DNA from: Falsiroseomonas sp041690465
Lineage (GTDB): Bacteria > Pseudomonadota > Alphaproteobacteria > Acetobacterales > Acetobacteraceae
Direction of reading: 5' to 3'
DNA: 64,000 nucleotides
Assembly: GCF_041690465.1 (NCBI RefSeq)
Contig: NZ_JAWLHG010000004.1
Span: 186,001-250,000, forward strand
In this document: piece after piece, positions 25,438 to 33,372 of the stretch
Numbering within the stretch: the first letter of the stretch is position 1
Layout of the letters: each line of letters starts with the position of its first letter
Position numbers and translations under genes: made by a program
Notes under the pieces: model-generated
Seen by the model: only the letters and a program-made list of their open reading frames with translations
What the model was told of the DNA's origin: nothing
Databases searched by the model: none

Positions 25438-27726
25438 ATGGCCATGCCGCGGCTTGCCGTCGCGTTCTTCTGTTCGGGCTTCGCGGCCCTGCTGTGCCAG
25501 ATCGTCTGGCAGCGCATGCTCGGCATCTTCGCCGGCTCCGACACCGTCTCCGCCGCGCTGGTGGTGGGCGCCTTCCTGGCCGGGCTCGGGCTCGGCTCCA
25601 TCCTCGGCGCCAAGGTCGCGGACCGGCTGTCGCCGTATCGGGCGCTGGTGGGATTCGCGCTTGCCGAGGCGGGAGTCGCGGGTTTCGCGCTGGTCTCCAA
25701 GTTCTTCCTCTATGACTTCCTCGCCACCGACCTGGCCGGGGTGGTGGATGACCCGGTGGCAATCTTTGCCCTCTGCTTCGCCGGGCTGGTGCTGCCGACG
25801 ACGCTGATGGGGGCCTCGCTGCCGCTGCTGGCGCGCGCCATCGCCACCAGCCTGGACACCGTGGCGGAGCGGATCGGCAGCCTCTACGGCCTGAACACGC
25901 TGGGCGCCGGGCTCGGGGCGCTGCTCGGCGGCTGGCTGCTGGTCGGCAATCTCGGCTTCGTCGGCGCGCTGGTGCTGGCCGCAGGCCTCGACCTGCTGGC
26001 GGCGGCACTCGCGCTGACCTTGCTGCCCTCGCTGCGCGGCACCGACGTGCCGAGGCCGGCCGCTGCCGCGCCCGCCGCCGCCTCCGGAGAGCCCTTCGGC
26101 AGCCTGAAGCTCTGGTGCCTCCTGGTTTTCCTCTCCGGCTATGTGATCGTCGCGCTGGAGATCGTCTGGGTGCGGCTGATGGGGCAGGTCGGGCAGTACC
26201 ACGCCTACCTCTTCCCCACCGTGCTCGGCATCTTCCTGCTGGCCGACGGATTCGGCATGGCGGTGGCTGCTCGGATGGTGCGCCGGATGAAGGACCCGCG
26301 CCCCGCCTTCTTCATGACCCAGGCCGGCGGCTTCCTGCTCGGCGTGGTGCTGATCCTGGCCCTCTGGTGGGCGCTGCCGTACTGGCCGATCAGCGAGTTC
26401 GTCTCGGCCGACGTCCAGCGCCTGCGCGGCGACGGCCTGCTGACGACCGTGATCCTGACGCTGCTCGTGGTCGCCCCCCCCTCCTTCCTGATCGGCATGA
26501 CCTTCCCCTTCGTGCAGCGGGCCGTGCAGCAGGATCTGGCGAGCGTCGGCGCGCGGGTCGGCTGGGTGCAGCTCGCGAACATCCTGGGCAATGCCGCGGG
26601 GTCGATCGGCACCGGGCTGGTCACCTTTCACCTGCTCGGCACGGCGGGCACGCTGCAGCTGCTGGCGGCGCTGTCGCTGCTGCTGATCCTGGGCTGGCTG
26701 TGGAAGGCCGGCTGGCGCCGCAAGCCGGAGCTGGCGCTCGCCGTCGGCTGCGGGCTGGCGCTCGTGGTGGTGCCGGGCAATGCGGCGCTGTGGTCGCGCC
26801 TGCACGCCGAGCAGCCCGGGCACCGCGTGGCGTGGGCCGAGGACCGTTCCGGTGTCGCCTTCTTCCGTGACGATTCGCCCGATCCGGACCAGCCGCACGG
26901 CCCATTCTTCATCCAGGGCTTCGCGCAGGGCACCATCCCCTTCCTGCCGATCCACCTGTTCCTCGGCGCCGTCGGCCCGCTGATCCACCCGATGCCGGAG
27001 CGTATCCTGGCGATCGGCATCGGCTCGGGCGGCACCCCTTGGGCGGCCGGGGTCTCCCCCGCCACGCGGGAGATCCGCGCCATCGAGCTGGTCGGGCCGG
27101 TGATCACCGCGCATGAGATGCTGGCGGAGCGGCACCCCGACGGCCCGATCGCCGAGATGTTCCGCAACCCGCGCTGGCAGCTGGAATACGGCGATGGCCG
27201 GCGCGCGCTCTCGACGGGCGAGGAGCGCTACGACGTGATCCAGGCGGATGCGATCCTGCCCGAGGGCTCGCATTCCGGCCTGCTCTATTCGCAGGAGTTC
27301 CTGCAGGCCGTGCGGCGCCGGCTGGCGCCCGGCGGGATCTACGTGCAATGGGGGCCGACGCAGCGTTCGGTGGAGACCTTCGCCGCCGTCTTCCCCCATG
27401 CGCTGCTGCTGCGGCCCGGTTCGGTGTTGATCGGCTCCGACCGGCCGATCCCGTATGATCCGGCGGCACTGGCGCGGCGCTTCGCGGATCCGGCGGTGGT
27501 TTCGCACCTGGCGCGCGGCAATCCCGGCTATCGCGACTACGCCGAGATGTTCGCGCGCAGGCCGCTGGCCTGGTGGCCCGAGACGCCGCGCGACGAGCCG
27601 CCGCTCACGGACGTCTTCCCGCGCGACGAGTTCTACCTGAACAACCCGGTGCAGAGCACGCAGGAGATGACCGGCCCCACCCACCCGGCGGCGCAAGCGG
27701 CGCGTGCGACGCCGGACCCACGGTAA
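25438..27726 (+). CDS. Fused MFS-like membrane protein / spermidine-synthase-like domain
   Basis: A 762-aa protein. The first ~450 residues hold about a dozen hydrophobic helices (FFCSGFAALLCQIVWQRMLG, SLYGLNTLGAGLGALLGGWL, FLSGYVIVALEIVWVRLMGQ). The rest is a methyltransferase-like spermidine-synthase domain: RILAIGIGSGGTPWAAGV, REIRAIELVGPVITA, YGDGRRALSTGEERYDVI and YSQEFLQAVRRRLAPGGIYV. Fused MFS/spermidine synthases are common but of unproven activity. ATG 25438 follows a G-run; ATG 25444 is also possible. It is divergent from the ThDP-enzyme gene. Confidence 0.85.
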   Translation: MAMPRLAVAFFCSGFAALLCQIVWQRMLGIFAGSDTVSAALVVGAFLAGLGLGSILGAKVADRLSPYRALVGFALAEAGVAGFALVSKFFLYDFLATDLAGVVDDPVAIFALCFAGLVLPTTLMGASLPLLARAIATSLDTVAERIGSLYGLNTLGAGLGALLGGWLLVGNLGFVGALVLAAGLDLLAAALALTLLPSLRGTDVPRPAAAAPAAASGEPFGSLKLWCLLVFLSGYVIVALEIVWVRLMGQVGQYHAYLFPTVLGIFLLADGFGMAVAARMVRRMKDPRPAFFMTQAGGFLLGVVLILALWWALPYWPISEFVSADVQRLRGDGLLTTVILTLLVVAPPSFLIGMTFPFVQRAVQQDLASVGARVGWVQLANILGNAAGSIGTGLVTFHLLGTAGTLQLLAALSLLLILGWLWKAGWRRKPELALAVGCGLALVVVPGNAALWSRLHAEQPGHRVAWAEDRSGVAFFRDDSPDPDQPHGPFFIQGFAQGTIPFLPIHLFLGAVGPLIHPMPERILAIGIGSGGTPWAAGVSPATREIRAIELVGPVITAHEMLAERHPDGPIAEMFRNPRWQLEYGDGRRALSTGEERYDVIQADAILPEGSHSGLLYSQEFLQAVRRRLAPGGIYVQWGPTQRSVETFAAVFPHALLLRPGSVLIGSDRPIPYDPAALARRFADPAVVSHLARGNPGYRDYAEMFARRPLAWWPETPRDEPPLTDVFPRDEFYLNNPVQSTQEMTGPTHPAAQAARATPDPR

Positions 27727-27836
27727 GGCGGGATCGGGGCCTCGCTGCGCACACGGCCTGACGCCGCCGTGACCGCGGCAGTGGCGCACCTCACGCTCGC
27801 GCGATAAGCTTCCGGCGCGGAGCGTGGGAAGCGGGG

Positions 27837-28298
27837 ATGTGGAAGGTCCTGGCGGGGGGCGTCATCTGCGGGATCGTCGGCGTGCTGGTGTTCCGGCAGG
27901 GCCTGACGACGGTGATGTTCCACCACTTCGACCTGCTGCAATGGCTGCTGCCCGCCGCGTTGCGGCCGGTCGCCACGGGGTATGTTCTCAGCCTGACGGG
28001 CCCGTTCGGGACGCCGCAGCTGATCCATCTGTGCTTCTGGGGCGCCGTCTGGGGCCTCGTGCTCGTCGGCCTGCTCCGGCTCGGCAACCTGCCGGACCTG
28101 TTGACGGGCTTCCTGCTGGGCGCCGTGGTCTGCACCTATGTGGGCTTCACGCTCGAGGTCGGCACGCGCGGCATGCCGTTCTGGACCGGCGGCTACATGC
28201 CGGCTTGGATCAGCGTGGCACTGATCAACGGCGCCTGGGGATGGGGCTCGGCCGGACTGATGCGCGCGGCCGGGTTGGTGGTGCGGCGGCGGCGATAG
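27837..28298 (+). CDS. Small integral membrane protein, unknown function
   Basis: A 153-aa hydrophobic protein with about four membrane segments: VLAGGVICGIVGVLVF at the N-terminus, then LIHLCFWGAVWGLVLVGLL, LLTGFLLGAVVCTYVGF and ISVALINGAWGWGSAGLM, ending in an Arg-rich tail. The internal pattern suggests a duplicated two-helix unit. No characterised homologue is recognised. It is followed by a strong inverted repeat. Confidence 0.65.
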   Translation: MWKVLAGGVICGIVGVLVFRQGLTTVMFHHFDLLQWLLPAALRPVATGYVLSLTGPFGTPQLIHLCFWGAVWGLVLVGLLRLGNLPDLLTGFLLGAVVCTYVGFTLEVGTRGMPFWTGGYMPAWISVALINGAWGWGSAGLMRAAGLVVRRRR

Positions 28299-28365
28299 CC
28301 CGCGATCGCCCTGAGTGTGTACGCCGCAGGCGGGCACGCCAGGGCGTGAATCGCCGGCTCGAAAG

Positions 28366-28414
28366 GGCTAGACCCGAGTTGCCCGGACACAGCCCGGGCA
28401 ACTCGGGTCTAGCC
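28366..28414. terminator. 21-bp perfect inverted repeat, probable bidirectional terminator
   Basis: Left arm 28366-28386 (GGCTAGACCCGAGTTGCCCGG) matches right arm 28394-28414 over all 21 bases, separated by a 7-nt loop ACACAGC. It sits between a plus gene ending at 28298 and a minus gene ending at 28425. A stem of this length can stop transcription on both strands. The low-GC interior of the stem is unlike local GC-rich hairpins. Confidence 0.7.
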
Positions 28415-28424
28415 GTCGTCGGCG

Positions 28425-29576
28425 CTACCCCGGCAGTCGGGCGAGCAGCGCCGCGAGTTCGGCCTGGCGCCGGCACCCGGTCTTGCGGCGGATGGCAGCG
28501 AGCTGCGTCCGCACCGTCTCGCGCGAGACGCCGCGCCGTTTCGCATGCTGTTCCGCCGAATGGCCGGCCGCCAGCGCACCGGCCAGCGAGGCCTCGGCCG
28601 GGGTCAGGCCGAACAGTCGCGCCAGCAGCGCCGGAGCGGGCGCCGAGCGGCGCTCCCCATCGGTGACCAGCAGCATCGCGCCACGGAAGCCGGTCGGCAC
28701 CTCCGCCGTCTCGATCCGCAGCACGGGCAGGGCACGCACCATCCAGGGCGTGCGGCCCGAGGGGCGAGGAAGCGCAAGGCTGCCCGCGCTCGGCAGCAGG
28801 CCGAGTTGCCCCGCCGCCGCCGCCAGCGCCGCCGTCAGCGCCCTTGCCAGCGCCAGCCGCGTGCCGGGATCGGGCACGTCCAGCCCCTCGGTGCCGAGGC
28901 GAAGCCCATCCTCCTGCGCTGCCATCCGGCGCAGCGCGGCGTTCGCGAAGGCAAGGCGCCGCGCCTCGTCCACCAGGGCGATCCCGTCCGGCAGCGCGTC
29001 CAGGCCGGCGCGCAGCGCGTATTGCGGCGCCTCCTCCGGCATGGCCAGACGAGACCCGGCGGCGAAGACGCGGCGGAGATGCGGGAACAAGGCGTCGAGC
29101 ACGGCCCGCTCTGCCCGGCCGAAGGGCTGCTCCCGCTCGCGGCGGTGGAAGAACACCCCACCGATGCTGCTGCCTTCCTCCACCAGCGGCACGCCGAGCG
29201 CGTGGAAGGCCGCGTCGTTCGGACGGCCCCACTCGTTCCAGATCCGGCTGCGCCGCAGCGCCTCCGGCGGCACGACTGTCGAGATGTCATGCACGCCCGC
29301 CGGCAGGCGCATGCCCTTCTGCGCCCAGGGGTCGTGGCGCACCCAGTAGCGCCCGTATTCCTCCAGCCCGGCACCGGCGACGCCACCCTCGCCGGTCGAG
29401 ACGCTGCCCACCGGACGACCGTCTCGATATCGCACTTTATGCACCGCGAAGGCCGAGGCACCGATCCGCCCCGCCACCGCGGACAGGGCCGGCAACAGGC
29501 TGGCGCCGTCCAGCATGGACTCGTAGAGACCGAGCGCGAGTTCCGAGATGTCCGGCTGCACAGGAGATCGTTTCAA
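28425..29576 (-). CDS. LuxR-family transcriptional regulator
   Basis: 383 aa. The C-terminal ~60 residues are a LuxR-type helix-turn-helix: FGLTPAEASLAGALAAGHSA, HAKRRGVSRETVRTQLAAIR, KTGCRRQAELAALLAR. The N-terminal 300 residues carry a GAF/PAS-like sensor region (SLLPALSAVAGRIGASAFAV; DALPDGIALVDEARRLAFAN). No response-regulator receiver domain. The start is uncertain: TTG at 29576 keeps the family-like N-terminus but has no Shine-Dalgarno; a GTG five codons later is possible. It is divergent from fdhD with a 142-nt AT-richer region between, so it may regulate the formate block; this is inference. Confidence 0.82.
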   Translation of the reverse strand: MKRSPVQPDISELALGLYESMLDGASLLPALSAVAGRIGASAFAVHKVRYRDGRPVGSVSTGEGGVAGAGLEEYGRYWVRHDPWAQKGMRLPAGVHDISTVVPPEALRRSRIWNEWGRPNDAAFHALGVPLVEEGSSIGGVFFHRREREQPFGRAERAVLDALFPHLRRVFAAGSRLAMPEEAPQYALRAGLDALPDGIALVDEARRLAFANAALRRMAAQEDGLRLGTEGLDVPDPGTRLALARALTAALAAAAGQLGLLPSAGSLALPRPSGRTPWMVRALPVLRIETAEVPTGFRGAMLLVTDGERRSAPAPALLARLFGLTPAEASLAGALAAGHSAEQHAKRRGVSRETVRTQLAAIRRKTGCRRQAELAALLARLPG

Positions 29577-29653
29577 AAACTATGTGCTATCGGTTGCATA
29601 TCACCGTGCAAGGCCTACGCTGACAAGCCTGTGAGTTGAAAAAGAACTCCCGT

Positions 29654-29673
29654 TCTCACCCGCATGGGTGAGA
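29654..29673. promoter_or_regulatory. 8-bp palindrome upstream of fdhD
   Basis: TCTCACCC-GCAT-GGGTGAGA, a perfect 8-bp inverted repeat with 4-nt spacer, 45 nt before the fdhD start at 29719. It lies in the gap shared with the LuxR-type gene, so it could be an operator or a 5' hairpin in the fdhD mRNA. Confidence 0.4.
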
Positions 29674-29718
29674 CGCTCCCGGCTTGCCCCTTGGCCTGCG
29701 GCGCACCACCCTTTGCGC

Positions 29719-30627
29719 ATGGACATGCCCCTGCTCCGGGTCCAGCCGGATCCGACCGATCCCCGCCTGACCCGCCGTGTCACCGGACTCGACCACACCG
29801 GCGCGCCGCTGGAAACGTCGGTGACGGTGGAGCGCCCGCTGACCCTCTACCTCAACGGGCAGGAGATCGTGACGATGATGACGATCCTCGATCGCCCGGA
29901 GGACCTGGCCCTTGGCTACCTGCTGAACCAGGGGATGCTGCGGCGCGACGATGCGGTCGGCGCCGTGGACTACGACGAGGATCTCGGCGTCGTGGTGGTG
30001 CGCACCGAACGCCAGACCGATTTCGAGCAGAAGCTGAAGAAGAAGACGCTGACCTCCGGCTGCGCCCAGGGCACCGCCTTCGGCGACCTGATGGAGGATT
30101 TTTCCTCCGTCCGGCTGGCGCCGGATGCACAGTTGCGGACCAGCTGGCTCTACCGCCTGCTGCACCGGATCAACACGCTGCCGAGCCTCTATCTCGAGGC
30201 CGGGGCGATCCATGGCTGCGCGCTGTGCCGGGAGGACCAGCCGGTCGTCTACATGGAGGATGTCGGCCGCCACAATGCGGTGGACAAGATCGCCGGGTGG
30301 ATGTTCCGCGAGGCGGAAGCGCCGGAAGACAAGATCTTCTACACCACCGGCCGGCTCACCTCGGAGATGGTGATCAAGACGGTGCGGATGGGCATCCCCA
30401 TCCTGATCAGCCGCTCCGGCTTCACCGCCTGGGGGGTGGAACTGGCACGGGAAGCCAACCTGACCCTGGTCGGCCGCTGCAAGGGCAAGCGATTCGTGGC
30501 GCTGGCCGGCGAGCAGCGGATCGTCTTCGACGCCGACCCGGCCTATGTGCCCGAGGAGAGCGCGAAGCACTGGCGCAAGAACAGCGCCGAGGCCCAGAGC
30601 CAGGACGCAGGCGCCGATGCGCAGTGA
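29719..30627 (+). CDS. fdhD: Formate dehydrogenase accessory sulfurtransferase FdhD
   Basis: A 302-aa enzyme that carries sulfur from a cysteine desulfurase to the molybdenum cofactor, making formate dehydrogenase active. The persulfide cysteines are C167 and C170 in GAIHGCALCRED, equivalent to the CxxC loop of E. coli FdhD. Also typical: RPLTLYLNGQEIVTMMTI, YMEDVGRHNAVDKIAGWM, FYTTGRLTSEMVIKTVRMGI and SRSGFTAWGVELA. ATG at 29719 is the first good Met; a GTG at 29668 would extend it. Its 3' end overlaps mobA by 11 nt. Confidence 0.95.
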   Translation: MDMPLLRVQPDPTDPRLTRRVTGLDHTGAPLETSVTVERPLTLYLNGQEIVTMMTILDRPEDLALGYLLNQGMLRRDDAVGAVDYDEDLGVVVVRTERQTDFEQKLKKKTLTSGCAQGTAFGDLMEDFSSVRLAPDAQLRTSWLYRLLHRINTLPSLYLEAGAIHGCALCREDQPVVYMEDVGRHNAVDKIAGWMFREAEAPEDKIFYTTGRLTSEMVIKTVRMGIPILISRSGFTAWGVELAREANLTLVGRCKGKRFVALAGEQRIVFDADPAYVPEESAKHWRKNSAEAQSQDAGADAQ

Positions 30628-31279
30628 CACGCTGGCCGTCGTCCTGGCCGGTGGCCTGGCGCGGCGCATGGGTGGCGGCGACAAGCCGCTGCGGACCATC
30701 GGCGGCCGCCCGCTGCTGGACCATCTGCTCGACCGGCTACGCCCGCAGGTGCCGGCCATCATCCTGAACGCCAATGGCGATCCGGCGCGCTTCGCCGTCC
30801 ACGGGCTTCCCGTGGTCCCGGACACGCTGCCCGACCATCCCGGCCCGCTCGCCGGCATCCTCGCCGCGCTGGACCATGCGGCGGCGGCGTATCCCGGCCT
30901 GCCCTGGGTGGCCTCCGTTACCGGCGATGCGCCCTTCATCCCGCCCGACCTGGTCGCCCGGCTGCATGCGGCGCGCGTGGCAGCCGATGCGCAACTCGCC
31001 TGCGCCCGCTCCGACGGACAGGCGCATCCGCCGATCGGCCTCTGGCCGGTGGCCCTGCGCGAGGAGCTGCGCGCTGCACTGCTCGCCGGCGAGCGCAAGA
31101 TAGACCGCTGGACGGCGCGCTTCGGCTGTGCCCACGCCGATTGGCCGGCGGCGCCGTACGATCCCTTCTTCAACGCCAATGCGCCCGAGGACCTCGCCGA
31201 GGCGGAGCGCATCTTGCAGGCGGTTGGCGGCGAACCTACCAATGAAGCGCAACTGGTTCAGGGGAGGCAGCCAGCGTGA
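30617..31279 (+). CDS. mobA: Molybdenum cofactor guanylyltransferase
   Basis: A 220-aa enzyme that adds GMP to molybdopterin to give the MGD cofactor used by formate dehydrogenase. The GTP-binding N-terminus is VVLAGGLARRMGGGDKPLRT. The metal/GTP region is ASVTGDAPFIPPDLVARL. YDPFFNANAPEDLAEAERIL closes the protein as in other MobA. It starts inside the end of fdhD and its TGA overlaps the GTG of a small membrane peptide, so all three are coupled. Confidence 0.94.
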   Translation: MRSDTLAVVLAGGLARRMGGGDKPLRTIGGRPLLDHLLDRLRPQVPAIILNANGDPARFAVHGLPVVPDTLPDHPGPLAGILAALDHAAAAYPGLPWVASVTGDAPFIPPDLVARLHAARVAADAQLACARSDGQAHPPIGLWPVALREELRAALLAGERKIDRWTARFGCAHADWPAAPYDPFFNANAPEDLAEAERILQAVGGEPTNEAQLVQGRQPA

Positions 31280-31401
31280 AATCCGTCCTGATCGGGTCTG
31301 CCGTCGCGATCATCATCGCGCTCGGCGCCTATGTCGTGCTCGACGGCAGCATCCAGCGCACGGCCGAGCAGCGCCACACCACCGAGGGCGTGCGCCTCTG
31401 A
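31276..31401 (+). CDS. 41-aa single-pass membrane peptide
   Basis: GTG at 31276 overlaps the mobA stop (GTGA). The product has one hydrophobic segment (VLIGSAVAIIIALGAYVVLDG) then a short polar tail ending EGVRL. Size, coupling and codon use support a real gene. Its place in a formate dehydrogenase/molybdenum-cofactor unit suggests a small helper of membrane complexes; this is inference. A hairpin follows 40 nt downstream. Confidence 0.6.
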   Translation: MKSVLIGSAVAIIIALGAYVVLDGSIQRTAEQRHTTEGVRL

Positions 31402-31440
31402 TCCTGCGATGACGCTGCGCCGCATCCCGGTCGTGGATGC

Positions 31441-31467
31441 GGGCGCCGCTTCCAACAGCGGTCGCCC
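31441..31467 (+). terminator. Hairpin after the fdhD-mobA unit
   Basis: GGGCGCCGCT, loop TCCAAC, then AGCGG-T-CGCCC with one bulged base. It lies between the end of the 41-aa gene and the convergent moeA stop at 31518 and is followed by a C-run rather than T-run. Probable terminator. Confidence 0.45.
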
Positions 31468-31517
31468 CCCCAAAGCGTCGAAGCCGGCGTGATGGGGCGC
31501 CGGTCCGTCGCGGCAGG

Positions 31518-32789
31518 TCAGAACACCGCCCGGAAGGGCAGCACCGGCACCCGGTCGCCAGGCGCCACCTGGGTGATCTCCTCGCCGAGTTCCGCGAAGG
31601 CATCCGACCGGGTCAGCGAGGTCAGTAGCCCTGCCCCTTCCCGCGGGTACTTCCGCGCCAGCGGCAGGTCGCCCCTGAAGGTCAGCGACACCCTCACATA
31701 CTCCCGCCGCCCCGCCTTCTTGCGATAGGCGAAGTCGGCCGTTGCCGCGAAGCGCGGCAGCGTCTCGGCGTCGGCGCCGGCCAACCGCAGGACCAGCGGC
31801 CGCGCCAGGTGCAGGAAGGTGACCACCGCGGCCACCGGATTGCCCGGCAGACCCACCGCCGGCGTCCCGCCGCCGACCGCGTCGGCCTTGGCGCGGATCA
31901 CCCCCATCGCTGCCGGCCGCCCCGGCTTGATCGCCAGCCGCCAGAAAACCAGCCGCCCGCCTTCCTCGATCGCCGCCTTCACATGATCGGCCTCGCCGGT
32001 CGAGACGCCGCCCGAGGTCAGCAGCAGGTCATGCGCGCCCGCCGCTTCCCGTAGCGCCTGCGCGGTGGCCTCGCGGTCATCCGGCAGGATGCCGAGATCC
32101 ACCGCCTCCGCCGGCAGGCCGGCCAGCAGCGCCATCAGGGTGAAGCGGTTGGAATCATAGGTCTGCGCGGGCCCGAGTGCTGTGCCGGGCTCGGCCAACT
32201 CGTCGCCGGTGGAAAAGACGCCGACGCGCACCAGCCGCCGCACTGGCAGCTCGGTGATCCCGAGCGCGGCCGCAAGGCCGATATCGGGTGGCATCAGCCG
32301 CCGCCCGCTGGCGAGCGCCACGGCATGCTCGGCCAGGTCCTCGCCCGCAGGGCGGCAATTCGCGCCGTGCTTGAGGCCGGGCGGCAGGATGACTGCGCCG
32401 GCTTCCTCCCGCGTATCCTCCTGCATCATCACGGTATCGGCGCCCGCGGGCATCGCCGCGCCGGTGAAGATGCGCATTGCCGTGCCGGGCGCCACCGCCT
32501 CTGGCTGCGCGCCGGCCTGCAGCCGGCCGGCGATGGGCAGGCGCGTCTCGCCCTCAGGCGCCAGATCGACGTGACGGAAGGCGTAGCCGTCCACCGCCGC
32601 GTTGAAGAAGGGCGGCAGCGGCAGCGGCGCGCACAGATCCTCGGCCAGCACGCGGCCGAGGGCGGCGCGCAGCGTGACGCGCTCCGTGCCTTCCAGCACC
32701 GGCACGCGTTCGGCAATCAGCGCGGCCGCCTGCTCCACCGCGAGCAGCTTGCCGCCGAAGGCGAAGCAATCGTCGCTGAGCTGGGCCAT
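31518..32789 (-). CDS. moeA: Molybdopterin molybdotransferase MoeA
   Basis: A 423-aa enzyme that inserts molybdate into adenylylated molybdopterin. Typical parts: RAALGRVLAEDLCAPLPLP, FFNAAVDGYAFRHVDL, APGTAMRIFTGAAMPAGADT and VMMQEDTREEAGAV. Later come VGVFSTGDELAEPGTALGPA, YDSNRFTLMALLAGLPAE, LLTSGGVSTGEADHVKAAIE, and VGLPGNPVAAVVTFLHLARP. Last gene of the minus-strand formate dehydrogenase run, 9 nt after mobB. Confidence 0.95.
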   Translation of the reverse strand: MAQLSDDCFAFGGKLLAVEQAAALIAERVPVLEGTERVTLRAALGRVLAEDLCAPLPLPPFFNAAVDGYAFRHVDLAPEGETRLPIAGRLQAGAQPEAVAPGTAMRIFTGAAMPAGADTVMMQEDTREEAGAVILPPGLKHGANCRPAGEDLAEHAVALASGRRLMPPDIGLAAALGITELPVRRLVRVGVFSTGDELAEPGTALGPAQTYDSNRFTLMALLAGLPAEAVDLGILPDDREATAQALREAAGAHDLLLTSGGVSTGEADHVKAAIEEGGRLVFWRLAIKPGRPAAMGVIRAKADAVGGGTPAVGLPGNPVAAVVTFLHLARPLVLRLAGADAETLPRFAATADFAYRKKAGRREYVRVSLTFRGDLPLARKYPREGAGLLTSLTRSDAFAELGEEITQVAPGDRVPVLPFRAVF

Positions 32790-32798
32790 GCGCTCCCC

Positions 32799-33323
32799 TT
32801 ACCCGCGCGCCAGGAAGTCCTCCAGCGGCGCGGCATGCGCAAGCACCAGATCGGCGATCGCGGCGATGTCGTCCAGATGCGCATGCGGCAGCCGGTCGCC
32901 GGGCGGCGCGATGTCGGCGGCGATCGCGGCGATGTGGGGATCCTCCGGATGGATCCAGGGCTTGCCGTTGGCGCCGCGATGCACTTCGAGCTTGGGATGC
33001 GCGTCGCGCTTGAAGCCCTCGACGATCACCAGGTCAACAGGGTCGAGCCGGCGAAGCAACTCGGCGAGTTTCGGCTCCGGCGCGCCGCGCAACTCGCTCA
33101 TCAGCGCCCAGCGATGCGCGCTGGCCACCAGCACCTGGCGCGCGCCGGCGGAGCGGTGGGCGTAGCTGTCCTTGCCCGGCTGGTCGATGTCGAAGGCATG
33201 GTGCGCGTGCTTGAGCGTGGAGACGCTGGCGCCGCGCGCCGCAAGCTCCGGGATCAGCCGCGTCATCAGCGTGGTCTTGCCGGCGCCGCTCCAGCCAGCC
33301 AATCCGATCAGGCGCACGTGCAT
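32799..33323 (-). CDS. mobB: Molybdopterin-guanine dinucleotide biosynthesis protein B
   Basis: A 174-aa P-loop GTPase that assists MobA. Walker A is GLAGWSGAGKTTLMTRLIP. Then VSTLKHAHHAFDIDQPGKDS and YAHRSAGARQVLVAS are family signatures. DLVIVEGFKRDAHPKLEVHR is the usual Walker-B-side motif. ATG at 33323 gives the standard N-terminus MHVRLIGLAG. It sits between fdhC and moeA. Confidence 0.94.
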   Translation of the reverse strand: MHVRLIGLAGWSGAGKTTLMTRLIPELAARGASVSTLKHAHHAFDIDQPGKDSYAHRSAGARQVLVASAHRWALMSELRGAPEPKLAELLRRLDPVDLVIVEGFKRDAHPKLEVHRGANGKPWIHPEDPHIAAIAADIAPPGDRLPHAHLDDIAAIADLVLAHAAPLEDFLARG

Positions 33324-33338
33324 TCCTGGTTCATGGTG

Positions 33339-33367
33339 TCCCCTCCCCCGCAAGCGGAGGAGGGAGA
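33339..33367. repeat. GC-rich extragenic palindrome (CCTCCCCCGC/GCGG type)
   Basis: A CCCCTCCCCCGC arm, AA loop, and GCGGAGGAGGGA arm form an imperfect hairpin in the 49-nt gap between the fdhC stop and mobB start. It resembles elements at 50260 and 60367, so it looks like one of a dispersed family. Confidence 0.5.
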
Positions 33368-33372
33368 AGCGT

